From contig DESK01000040.1 in assembly GCA_002361955.1 (NCBI GenBank), forward strand, positions 1-61,097: a stretch of DNA of 61,097 bases, read 5' to 3'. The stretch is from Lachnospiraceae bacterium UBA3316 (GTDB taxonomy: Bacteria; Bacillota; Clostridia; Lachnospirales; Lachnospiraceae). Below the pieces are notes generated by a model, which worked only from the letters and a program-made list of their open reading frames with translations, was not told where the DNA came from and searched no databases. Every line of letters begins with the position of its first letter. The first letter of the stretch is position 1. This document shows, one piece after another, positions 33,529 through 41,696 of the stretch. Both the position numbers and the translations under genes were made by a program.

Positions 33529-36339
33529 GTGAGAAAAGCACAAAAGATGTTAGCTGTCATTTTAGCAGTGCTTTTGCTGGTAAGCAGCGGAGTGTCAGGG
33601 ATAACCACTGCATTTGCCGTAGAAGGAAAGAGTACCGAAGCGGCGACAGAGCAGACAACAGAGGGCCATAAGGTGGCTCAAAAAGTAGAGCCGGAGACGG
33701 CTTTACAGACGAGGTCTGGTAGTGGGCCAGAGACCGAGTCTGAGACGAAGCAGACGGAAACGGAGACACAAACACAGAAAGAGACCGAGCCGGAGACGAA
33801 AAAGCCTGCGGAGACAGAGAGCGAAGAGCCGGAGACAAAGAAACCGGCAAACGAAAAGCCCAGCAAACCGGCGGCGAATGAGCCGGTGTCGGATGTGAAA
33901 GCGCCGAGAGCTGATGGGGTTTCGATTAGTTCGGTGGATGATGCGGATTTAGTGACTTTAGTACCGGATCGAGACTTTAGGCGGGCGATATATGATAACT
34001 TCAAAAATGCTAACTGGCTTGCAGGTGATCCTGAAAATCCGCCTAGTGCTACTGATGAAAGTGGTAACCCCAGATCCAGAATTGAAATATTGAAAGAGAT
34101 ATTGGGGACATATACAGAAAGATTTAATGCATCGGAGTATGGAATTAAAGATATCGAAGGAATTCGCTATCTTAAAATGGTTGCGACAGGGGGCTTAAAC
34201 TATCAGGCAGACTTCACACAAAATAGTATTACAAGTATAATGCCGATTGTGGATCCGGAAAACCCTCAGGATATTAATTTTGGGGCAGTCGTGGAAGTTA
34301 GTCCGGGAAGACGTAGAGGATTAAATGCTAAATTCAATTTCTCCCATAATCCGATCCGTTATTTTCCAGATACAATAGGAAAGTATACATTAGGTTATGT
34401 CACATGGACAGACTGGACTGATAATGCAGCAGATGTTGTCGATTCGTCAAAGCTTCACTATTATTATTTACGAGGCGCTGATGAAAAGTTTTCTGGTTAT
34501 ATGCAAGCAGGATACTGTCACTATGATTCCGAAGCCGGTGAATATATCGAAATATCGGATATAGAATTTGATGGAAGAATGCTTAGCAGCATTGCCAGGG
34601 ATGCTTCACAGGAGATGGAGTGGGAGCAAACAGAGACAGGACCCAATAAGAATAAAAATGCAGATCTTCATTACTCTAATCTAACGAAAAGCACTTACTC
34701 TTATATGACAGTATGGCTGCCAGAGTTTTTTAGAGTATGGGCAGCAACGGCAAGTTCGGGAGCCGTCAATTCTGCTACAAAATCTTATTCCTATACGTTG
34801 TATCCATCCTTTACGGTATTTGATAAAGTTGAATTGAAAGATGATGCGAGCGGAACAGTAAGGATTAAGAAGATAGATGAGCTTACAAAAGAGCCTTTGG
34901 AAGGAGCGATATTTGAACTTTATCGTGCAGATGATGATAGTCGAGTACAAACAGAAAAACCGTTAGTGACAGATAAAGATGGATATACAGCCTATACGGA
35001 TGTTCCGAAGGGAATCTATTACTTTAAAGAGGTAAAGGCACCAGATGGCTATGTACTCGATAAAGACACAAAGCATGAAGTTGCTGTGGGTTATACTGCA
35101 TATGTTGATGGCGGATTAAAGACATTAAACTATACAAGTGCGGATGGTACTAAAATAAATGCAACAGCAGGAGATAAAGAAACATATATTACATACCAGA
35201 TGGAGAAAATGTTTGGTGGGAAACCGGTGGATTTCTATCTGGAAGATGCCAGAGGTACACGTGTTGATGACACGGGAGATATTGTTAATGTGACAATAAA
35301 TTACGCTTCTTTAAAAGGTAAAAAAGGAGAAAAAGAGCAGTATAAGGGATTGTCTGCGGCTGAATTAGCCCTAAAAGATCACATTGATAATAATGAGATT
35401 GAAGGAAAAGTCACTGCAGAGATAACTTACAATGCACAGCCTGCCGTTACAGCTGAGGCAAAGGCAGGAAATGCTCCTGCGGTTGATGTTCAGATTAATA
35501 AAACCTGGAAAGGGATCGGAACGGATGACACTGACCTTCCAGAAGTAAATTATACTCTTTATCGTACAAAGAAAAGCGGCGAGGAAGAAACTGTCGGAGA
35601 ATGTAAGGTACTGGTTGCGGGAAAAGAAGAAACTGTTACAGTTACAGACGGCAAGGTGACGATTCCTGCCGATTCTCCGAAAGAGAATTACAAATGTACA
35701 TATATCGACCTGCCCAAGTATGAGAAGAGCAGTGACGGAACCTATGTAACGAATGATGACGGTAAACTCTATGCATATAAGTATTTTGCTAAAGAGGAGA
35801 TCACTCAAGAAGAGGACGGTAAGTATGAAAAGGAAGGTGATGTGGGTGAAGCGTCAGATCCCGTGAAGCAGGATGATGGAACGGAACTCATTACCATACC
35901 CGTCACAAACTACAGAAAAGGAAAAGTGAAAATTCAAAAGAGCGATTCGTCTCAACAGAGAGAAGACTTGTCAGGCGTCAGATTTAAGCTGGAGCAAGAA
36001 GTCACAAAAGATGGAGTGACGTCATGGGACGAAGTGGAAACAGGTACTACCGATGCAAAAGGCGCATTAGAATTTAAATGGCTCAGTTGGGGAAAGTACA
36101 GACTGACAGAGACACAGACGTGGGATGGCTACATTCTTCTTCAAGATCCGATTGTGTTCGAAGTGAAGAAGGAAGAGATTCAGGATCCGAATGACTTTGT
36201 CTATATGATTCCCAACGACTATAAGTTTAGCGTACCTCGTTCCGGTGGTATAGGCAGTTTTTGGTTCTTAGTAAGCGGAAGCCTTCTTATATTGATAGGA
36301 GGACTATGGGCATATAAGAGAAGGTTTTGCATCAAATAG
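33529..36339 (+). CDS. Sortase-anchored adhesin/pilin with SpaA (Cna-B) domains, VPRSG motif
   Basis: A 936-aa surface protein. A signal peptide (RKAQKMLAVILAVLLLVSSG) is followed by a TE-rich linker to about residue 120, then a unique region of about 320 residues (VPDRDFRRAIYDNF; SFTVFDKVELKD). Cna-B/SpaA beta domains follow, with TVRIKKIDELTKEPLEGAIF to FKEVKAPDGYVL, and a late one with KVKIQKSDSSQQREDLSGVRF and RLTETQTWDGY. The C-terminus has the sorting signal VPRSGG (902-907), a membrane helix and KRR. VPRSG replaces LPXTG. Start GTG 33529 has AGGGGGG upstream; TTG 33505 and 33523 are also in frame. The Lys and Glu of the E-boxes suggest isopeptide bonds. As the largest pilin it is probably the tip adhesin. 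From about 33900 the DNA is visibly AT-richer than the linker. Confidence 0.82.
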   Translation: MRKAQKMLAVILAVLLLVSSGVSGITTAFAVEGKSTEAATEQTTEGHKVAQKVEPETALQTRSGSGPETESETKQTETETQTQKETEPETKKPAETESEEPETKKPANEKPSKPAANEPVSDVKAPRADGVSISSVDDADLVTLVPDRDFRRAIYDNFKNANWLAGDPENPPSATDESGNPRSRIEILKEILGTYTERFNASEYGIKDIEGIRYLKMVATGGLNYQADFTQNSITSIMPIVDPENPQDINFGAVVEVSPGRRRGLNAKFNFSHNPIRYFPDTIGKYTLGYVTWTDWTDNAADVVDSSKLHYYYLRGADEKFSGYMQAGYCHYDSEAGEYIEISDIEFDGRMLSSIARDASQEMEWEQTETGPNKNKNADLHYSNLTKSTYSYMTVWLPEFFRVWAATASSGAVNSATKSYSYTLYPSFTVFDKVELKDDASGTVRIKKIDELTKEPLEGAIFELYRADDDSRVQTEKPLVTDKDGYTAYTDVPKGIYYFKEVKAPDGYVLDKDTKHEVAVGYTAYVDGGLKTLNYTSADGTKINATAGDKETYITYQMEKMFGGKPVDFYLEDARGTRVDDTGDIVNVTINYASLKGKKGEKEQYKGLSAAELALKDHIDNNEIEGKVTAEITYNAQPAVTAEAKAGNAPAVDVQINKTWKGIGTDDTDLPEVNYTLYRTKKSGEEETVGECKVLVAGKEETVTVTDGKVTIPADSPKENYKCTYIDLPKYEKSSDGTYVTNDDGKLYAYKYFAKEEITQEEDGKYEKEGDVGEASDPVKQDDGTELITIPVTNYRKGKVKIQKSDSSQQREDLSGVRFKLEQEVTKDGVTSWDEVETGTTDAKGALEFKWLSWGKYRLTETQTWDGYILLQDPIVFEVKKEEIQDPNDFVYMIPNDYKFSVPRSGGIGSFWFLVSGSLLILIGGLWAYKRRFCIK

Positions 36340-36395
36340 AGAAGGGAGTGAGTGAAGGAAAAACATATGCGGGTCTATCCGCAAAGAGGGCGAGT

Positions 36396-36457
36396 TTTGC
36401 GACGTGCCCGACAGGTAGCAGTCAAAATGCTTTTGTGGGCTGTCTGCCACGTAGCAA
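36396..36457 (+). promoter_or_regulatory. Intercistronic hairpin before the major pilin gene
   Basis: TTTGC-GACGTG-CCCGACAG (36396-36414) can pair with CTGTCTGC-CACGTA-GCAAA (36440-36457), with small bulges. It lies in the 159-base gap upstream of the major pilin. A short GCGG/CCGC hairpin precedes it. Such a structure could protect or boost the downstream mRNA; no promoter is evident. Confidence 0.5.
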
Positions 36458-36498
36458 AGAGTAATAAGGAGAAACGAAAGAAAAGGGGAACTAACAGT

Positions 36499-38514
36499 AT
36501 GAAGAATTTATGGAAAAAAGCACAAAAAATGATAGCCTGTGCCTTAGCATTGGCATTTGTGTTCACGATGAACGCAGGAGTGATCGCAAGAGCTACATCC
36601 AGCTCTGATGATAATGGTATTTTTACAGTGGAAGGTGTGAGATTTTCAAAGGGTGCAATCAAAGCTGACGAATCTTTAAAATTGATCATTCACAAATACA
36701 GTTATGACGGAGAGACAAAAGAGGGAACAGGTCTTCCGGTAGATATGCAGAAAGACTTTCCAACTGCTAAGGCGTTACCGGGAGTACAGTTTGAATATTT
36801 TAAGGTAGCTGATTTTGTTCAGTCAACTGATGGAAGTCAGGTTGGGTTAAAGTATGATTTGAAAAATTATAATCTGAAAAGCTTGTTTAGTTCATTTGGA
36901 AGTTCAGTGAATGATATTGCTACTGCTACAGAATTGAACAATGCTTTGTTGAAAGCCGTTGCAAAGGACAATCTTAAAGATTTTGAGAAAGCGGCAGATA
37001 GTATTTTGCAGGGCGGCGTAGTCAGCGCTGAGACGGATTCTACGGGTACGACAACGATTGATGTGCCGTCTCAGGCTCAGGGGTTGTATCTTGTGGTGGA
37101 ATATAAAGCACCGGCGACTGTACAGGAAAAAACCATCCCGTTTTTAGTATCTTTGCCGATGACAAATGCTGCAGAGGTAAATTCCGGATTGACCGCAGGA
37201 GGAACAGTGTATCCGGCAGGCAGCCTGTGGCAGTATGATGTTCATGTATATCCGAAGAATATAGAGGTTATTCCTGATATTGAGAAAAATATTGTTCGGG
37301 AAGGTACAGAAAGGGACGAAAAGTATGAAAGCCAGAATATCGGTGATACAGTGACTTTCCGCCTTAAGGCGAGCATTCCGGCAGACATTGCCACTATGTC
37401 AAAATTTACTGTTGTAGATACGATGAGTAAGGGTCTGACTTATAAGAGAGTAAAGTCTATCGAGGTTCATGATGCCAGTGATATAGAATATAAGGCTATG
37501 ACTCCGATCAATATGATGGAGCCAGACGATTCGGATTATGCAGGAGCAGACAAAGAATATGAAGGCGGAAAACAGTTAACCTGGGATTTTATAACATCAG
37601 ATATGAATTATCTGAAGAGTTTTGACAGTGGAAAGAAAGAGCTTGTCATCGAGTATGAAGCTGTTTTGAATGAGAACTGTGTAGTCGGCGGTAAGGGAAA
37701 TCCCAACAGCGTAAAGCTGGTGTACAATCACAACGCCGGTATCGTGCCTGATAAGGATAAAGAGGAAGAGCATAAGATTAAATCCAGGGTATATACCTTT
37801 GGTATTGATGTGACAAAGATCGATGGTTCAGGTGCGGAAATTCCTACTAAGATGGCAGGTGTTAAGTTCCGATTGTATAAAGATAAGGCTATGACCCAAG
37901 AGGTCAAGGTAGTGGGAGAAGAAGGAACAACTGCTGGTTCTTATCATCCGATCCTAGATGTTACAGATGCCACAGTGGGAAATGACATCATTACGGGGGA
38001 TGATGAGCATGCACGTATTTATGGATTGGAGCCAGGGACATATTACTTAAAGGAAACCGCTACATTGCCGGGATTTACCTTATTAAAGGATCCTATTGAG
38101 GTTAAAATTAAAGAAGTAGTGACTTATGGAGCGGTAAATGATAGCGAAGAAGTCAGCTATACGAAAGAAACTGGCACATTTTATAAGCTGATTGGTGGTG
38201 AGTATTATCCAATTACGATTCCCGAAAATGTTAGTGTTTACAACTTCGGAACGGATGCCATCTATACGAAAAACGAGGATGGAAGCTATACTCAGGTGAG
38301 CGGCCTTCAGTATGCCTACGTGGAAGTAGACACCGAAGGCGGTTTCACAACGAATGATGGTGACGTACAGCTTACCGTTGTGAACAATACAGACTTCAAC
38401 CTCCCCCAGACCGGCGGCATTGGCACCTGGATGTTCACCATCTGCGGCGCTGTGATCGTGGTAGCGGCTATCGGATTGATCCTGATCCGCAGAAAGAAAA
38501 GCATGTTAAAGTAA
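36499..38514 (+). CDS. Major backbone pilin (LPQTG, SpaA/FctA type)
   Basis: A 671-aa fimbrial isopeptide-forming shaft protein. It has a signal peptide (KKAQKMIACALALAFVFTMN), an N-terminal domain, and the pilin motif with its lysine in QYDVHVYPKNIEV (about 245-257), the usual sortase C cross-link site. A middle domain of the fimbrial D2 type follows (GDTVTFRLKASIPADI, VVDTMSKGLTYK), then a Cna-B domain with FGIDVTKIDGSG and YLKETATLPGFTLL (E-box Glu). The sorting signal LPQTGG is at 635-640 with a membrane helix and RRKKS. The start at 36499 is set by the signal peptide and AAAAGGGGAA. The DNA is AT-rich until about 38300, where it returns to host-like composition. Confidence 0.92.
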   Translation: MKNLWKKAQKMIACALALAFVFTMNAGVIARATSSSDDNGIFTVEGVRFSKGAIKADESLKLIIHKYSYDGETKEGTGLPVDMQKDFPTAKALPGVQFEYFKVADFVQSTDGSQVGLKYDLKNYNLKSLFSSFGSSVNDIATATELNNALLKAVAKDNLKDFEKAADSILQGGVVSAETDSTGTTTIDVPSQAQGLYLVVEYKAPATVQEKTIPFLVSLPMTNAAEVNSGLTAGGTVYPAGSLWQYDVHVYPKNIEVIPDIEKNIVREGTERDEKYESQNIGDTVTFRLKASIPADIATMSKFTVVDTMSKGLTYKRVKSIEVHDASDIEYKAMTPINMMEPDDSDYAGADKEYEGGKQLTWDFITSDMNYLKSFDSGKKELVIEYEAVLNENCVVGGKGNPNSVKLVYNHNAGIVPDKDKEEEHKIKSRVYTFGIDVTKIDGSGAEIPTKMAGVKFRLYKDKAMTQEVKVVGEEGTTAGSYHPILDVTDATVGNDIITGDDEHARIYGLEPGTYYLKETATLPGFTLLKDPIEVKIKEVVTYGAVNDSEEVSYTKETGTFYKLIGGEYYPITIPENVSVYNFGTDAIYTKNEDGSYTQVSGLQYAYVEVDTEGGFTTNDGDVQLTVVNNTDFNLPQTGGIGTWMFTICGAVIVVAAIGLILIRRKKSMLK

Positions 38515-38548
38515 CTAGATAACCTTTTTAGTACATGGAGCAATACAT

Positions 38549-39373
38549 ATGAAAAAATGGCTGGGTAATTTGCTGCTTGGTTTGGTTCTGTTGTGCGGGA
38601 TTGCACTATTCAGCTACCCGGCTGTGAGTAACTGGATTAATACAAGGATTGCTTTTAATGTAATCGGCACCTATCAGGAACAGATGGAACAGCTTTCTGA
38701 TGAGGAGATTGAGAGCAGGAAGGCAGCGGCGAAAGAATATAACGAGTCTCTTTCCAATGGCAGAAGCTATGTGCCTTATGGAGATGAGGAGAGGAGCAGC
38801 ATTGATCTTCTGGATCCGGGCGAGATGCTTGGCTATCTGGAGATCCCGAAGATCAGTGTCAACCTTCCGATTTACGAGGGAACGTCCGCGGCTGTTCTCC
38901 AGAAGGGAGTAGGTCATCTGATCAATACTTCTCTTCCTGTGGGAGGGAAGGGAAGCCATGTGGCGCTTTCGGCCCACAGAGGGCTTCCGGCGGCCAAGCT
39001 TTTTACAGACTTGGACAAGCTGGAAGAAGGAGACTACTTCTATGTATACGCGATGGATGAGACGCTGGCCTATCAGGTAGACAAGATTCAGGTCATTGAT
39101 CCCTACATCGGAGATGAGCTTGATATCGAAAAGGACAGGGACTATGTCACGCTGATTACATGCACTCCCTTGGGAGTCAATAGTCACAGATTGTTGGTGA
39201 GAGGGGTAAGGGTTGCTTATGAACAAAAGACAGCAGATGAACTGGATGAAATGTATCAGGCACAACCGGATATCCGGTGGTATCTCGTCGCGCTTATGGC
39301 AGCCTGCATTCTGGGCATCTTCTTTGAGATGTACAGAGTGAGAAAGAGAGCGAATCATGAAAAGCGTAAGTAA
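38549..39373 (+). CDS. Class C (pilin-polymerising) sortase
   Basis: A 274-aa membrane transpeptidase that joins pilins through their sorting signals. Two membrane helices are seen, N-terminal (LLLGLVLLCGIALFSYPAV) and C-terminal (WYLVALMAACILGIFFEMY). The catalytic residues are His143 in SAHRGLP, Cys205 in LITCTPLGVNSHR and Arg214. The class C lid position reads LLDPGEMLGYLEIPKI; the usual aromatic after DP is Gly here, so lid closure may be looser. It is the only sortase in the operon and must handle VPRSG, LPQTG and SPKTG, or share the job with a housekeeping sortase elsewhere. Overlaps the next gene by 17 bases. Confidence 0.93.
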   Translation: MKKWLGNLLLGLVLLCGIALFSYPAVSNWINTRIAFNVIGTYQEQMEQLSDEEIESRKAAAKEYNESLSNGRSYVPYGDEERSSIDLLDPGEMLGYLEIPKISVNLPIYEGTSAAVLQKGVGHLINTSLPVGGKGSHVALSAHRGLPAAKLFTDLDKLEEGDYFYVYAMDETLAYQVDKIQVIDPYIGDELDIEKDRDYVTLITCTPLGVNSHRLLVRGVRVAYEQKTADELDEMYQAQPDIRWYLVALMAACILGIFFEMYRVRKRANHEKRK

Positions 39374-40418
39374 AATTGCAAAAAAAGGGTTCCTGCTCTT
39401 GATGGTATTACTATTTGCATGGAACATATCCGGCTTAGAGACAAACGCAGCAGGAAGATATTCCGTTTCAGAGATTGATGAAACGATGAAAGGTCTGATC
39501 CGCATTGAGAAAAATGTGACGGATCTGAAGGATGGCACGTCCAAACCTGTAGAAGGCGTCAGCTACCAGCTGACTTACAAGGAGCGTTTGGATCACAGCG
39601 AGGTAAAGGTAGAAGACAAGGATTATTTCCGGGAAGTGAGAGCTACGGATGCCGACGGTATCGCGGAGTTTTCAGAGCTCGAGCTGGGAACCTACCTGGT
39701 AGAGGAAGTAGGTGGAATACCGGAGGGATACACACAGAGTATTGCCTTTCTGACAAGCGTACCTCTGCCGAACATGACCGAAGTGACCTATGACGGCGTG
39801 ACTTATGAGCCGGGAAGCATTTATGAGTATGATATCGTAGCCAAACCAAAGTGCCAGCCTGTTTTAGGGGCGGTGAGGCTGATCAAGACAGATTCCGAGA
39901 CAGGAAAAAGACTGAAGGGAGCAATCTTTGCTCTTTTCAAAGAGGATGGGACACGTTACCTGACAAGCGCAGGTGAGGAAGTACGTCTCACTACAGACAG
40001 CAACGGAACACTGGAGGTGAGAGACCTTCTGTATGGAAACTACTATTTCCAGGAGGAGGAAGCCCCCGACGGTTATCAGCTGTCAAAAGAAAAATATCCA
40101 TTTAGTATCACGCAGAATTATATCGAGGGAAAACCGGACACGCTCGTGCTGGTGGAAGCGAAAAATACGCCGAATCCGCCGGAGACTGAGCCGCCTACGG
40201 AGCCGGAGACTGAGCCGCCTACGGAGCCGGAGACAAAAGCGCCTGTGCCTCCTAAGGAGAATCCGACGCCGCCTCCGACGAAGATTACTATTTTCCGCTC
40301 GCCGAAGACAGGTGATACGACAAATATCGCGCTTTGGATCATTTTACTGGGTGCGTCAGCCGGTGCTGCCGGTATGGTTTTCTGGCGTAAGACACAGAAA
40401 AAGAGAAGAAGAGGATAA
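39357..40418 (+). CDS. Minor (basal) pilin with SPKTG motif
   Basis: A 353-aa secreted protein. It has a signal peptide (KKGFLLLMVLLFAWNISG), a first SpaA-like domain (GLIRIEKNVTDLKDGTSKPV to YLVEEVGGIPEGY), and a second (AVRLIKTDSETGKRLKGAIF to YFQEEEAPDGYQL). A proline/Glu/Thr stalk of TEPPTEPE repeats follows, with the sorting signal SPKTGD (315-320), a membrane helix and a KKRRRG tail. The Pro-rich stalk before the sorting motif is typical of pilus-anchoring basal subunits. The start overlaps the sortase stop region by 17 bases. It is the last gene of the operon, closed by a terminator. Confidence 0.88.
   Translation: MKSVSKIAKKGFLLLMVLLFAWNISGLETNAAGRYSVSEIDETMKGLIRIEKNVTDLKDGTSKPVEGVSYQLTYKERLDHSEVKVEDKDYFREVRATDADGIAEFSELELGTYLVEEVGGIPEGYTQSIAFLTSVPLPNMTEVTYDGVTYEPGSIYEYDIVAKPKCQPVLGAVRLIKTDSETGKRLKGAIFALFKEDGTRYLTSAGEEVRLTTDSNGTLEVRDLLYGNYYFQEEEAPDGYQLSKEKYPFSITQNYIEGKPDTLVLVEAKNTPNPPETEPPTEPETEPPTEPETKAPVPPKENPTPPPTKITIFRSPKTGDTTNIALWIILLGASAGAAGMVFWRKTQKKRRRG
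40182..40229 (+). repeat. Tandem 24-bp repeat in the minor pilin stalk
   Basis: GAGACTGAGCCGCCTACGGA followed by GCCG occurs twice in perfect tandem (40182-40205, 40206-40229), encoding ETEPPTEP. Slippage would change the length of the stalk. Confidence 0.9.
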
Positions 40419-40432
40419 TGAAATAAAAGAAA

Positions 40433-40470
40433 ACGGTGTACCTCATTGACTTGGGTACACCGTTCTTTTT
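40433..40470 (+). terminator. Terminator of the pilus operon
   Basis: ACGGTGTACC (40433-40442) pairs with GGTACACCGT (40454-40463), then TCTTTTT. Confidence 0.88.
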
Positions 40471-40481
40471 GTGTCTGCTGT

Positions 40482-41456
40482 TTAATCCCTGTCCAGCAAT
40501 TCTTTATAAAATTCCGTGTAATCGGTCCGCTGATTTTTCATAAACTGAATGGCTGACCGGGGATGCTGGTTCAGGATTCCCGTGAGCAGGTAGGGGAAGT
40601 CGTATCCCCAAACGACGCCTTCTTCTTTTAATTTTACCATGTGGCGTTCAATAAACTGGATCACAGGGTAGAGGTTGTATTTGGGATTTTTCAGGAAGCC
40701 CAGAAGCAGCTCCATCATGCAGTTGCCGCAGCCCCGTCCCATGCCGTTGTAGGTGGCGTCCAGAAAATTCACGCCGTCCCCCACAGCCTCGATGGTGTTG
40801 GCGAAGGCCAGCTGCTGGTTGTTGTGGGCGTGTACGCCGATCTCCTTGCCGTACTGGGAGCAGACGCCCTTGAAAATCTCTGCCACCCGGGCCACCTGTT
40901 CCGGGCAGAAGGAGCCGTAGCTGTCTACGATGTAGACCGTGTCCACCGGGCTCTTTCCCAGAAGATGGAGGGCTACCTCCAGATCCTTTTCCTGGGTGTT
41001 TGACAGGGCCATGATGTTGCAGGTGGTCTCGTAGCCCTTGGCGTGGGCGTCCTCGATCATGTCGATGGCAGCCGGCATCGTATTGATGTAGGTGGCCACA
41101 CGGATCATATCGATGGCGCTGTCAGAACGGTCAACGATGTCTGTCTTGTAATCGCAGCGTCCTGCATCGGCCATGACTGAGATTTTCAGGTCCGTGTTGT
41201 TGTCGCCTACGACGGCGCGGATGTCTTCCTCCTTGCAGAATTTCCATTTTCCGAATTTGGATTCATCAAACATTTCACGGGATGCTTTATAACCGAATTC
41301 CATGTAATCCACACCGGCACGCAGGTTGGCCAGATAGAGATCCTGGACAAATTTATCTGTAAAGTAGAAGTCATTCACAAGGCCTCCGTCCCGGAGGGTA
41401 GCGTCTAAAACACGAATTTCAGGTCGATAATCCATCAGCTTTGATATCTCTTTCAT
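40482..41456 (-). CDS. HMGL/DmpG-like aldolase (DRE-TIM metallolyase family)
   Basis: A 324-aa TIM-barrel enzyme. The metal/catalytic motif is RVLDATLRDGGLVND near the start; VHAHNNQQLAFANT is the His-x-His metal site, and NFLDATYNGMGRGCGNCMME closes the signature. These are shared by 4-hydroxy-2-oxovalerate aldolase, HMG-CoA lyase and homocitrate/isopropylmalate synthase-type enzymes, so the exact reaction is open. The length fits the aldolase group with a short C-terminal helix. ATG 41456 follows AAAGGGG; an upstream in-frame GTG is unlikely because it overlaps that site. It is a single gene with its own promoter. Confidence 0.82.
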   Translation of the reverse strand: MKEISKLMDYRPEIRVLDATLRDGGLVNDFYFTDKFVQDLYLANLRAGVDYMEFGYKASREMFDESKFGKWKFCKEEDIRAVVGDNNTDLKISVMADAGRCDYKTDIVDRSDSAIDMIRVATYINTMPAAIDMIEDAHAKGYETTCNIMALSNTQEKDLEVALHLLGKSPVDTVYIVDSYGSFCPEQVARVAEIFKGVCSQYGKEIGVHAHNNQQLAFANTIEAVGDGVNFLDATYNGMGRGCGNCMMELLLGFLKNPKYNLYPVIQFIERHMVKLKEEGVVWGYDFPYLLTGILNQHPRSAIQFMKNQRTDYTEFYKELLDRD

Positions 41457-41483
41457 TATATATTCCCCTTTCACTTTAGCACA

Positions 41484-41502
41484 TTAAACTTCTGAAGTTT
41501 AA
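41484..41502. promoter_or_regulatory. Perfect palindrome, candidate operator of the aldolase gene
   Basis: TTAAACTTC-T-GAAGTTTAA lies about 10-28 bases downstream of the predicted start of transcription on the minus strand. The position suits a repressor. Confidence 0.6.
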
Positions 41503-41517
41503 ACTGTGGATGCAGTG

Positions 41518-41546
41518 ATTATACAGCATTTGAAGGGTAATGTCAA
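41518..41546 (-). promoter_or_regulatory. Promoter of the aldolase gene
   Basis: On the minus strand TTGACA (41541-41546), a 17-base spacer and TATAAT (41518-41523): full consensus. Confidence 0.85.
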
Positions 41547-41584
41547 GAATAAATAAAAGAGCCGCTGCGCGGCAGGGATTGGCT

Positions 41585-41618
41585 GTTACTGTTCACGCAG
41601 GTCTGCGTATTCAGTAAC
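41585..41618. repeat. Hairpin with GTTACTG/CAGTAAC arms
   Basis: GTTACTG-TTCA-CGCAG-GT-CTGCG-TATT-CAGTAAC. Related to 24534-24560. Confidence 0.55.
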
Positions 41619-41632
41619 GGGTTATATGCGCC

Positions 41633-41661
41633 TTGACAGGGCGGCATCGATATACTATAAT
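41633..41661 (+). promoter_or_regulatory. Promoter of trpF
   Basis: TTGACA (41633-41638), a 17-base spacer and TATAAT (41656-41661). Confidence 0.8.
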
Positions 41662-41696
41662 GCTTCTATTAATCATAGCAGGAGGGGAGGAACACC

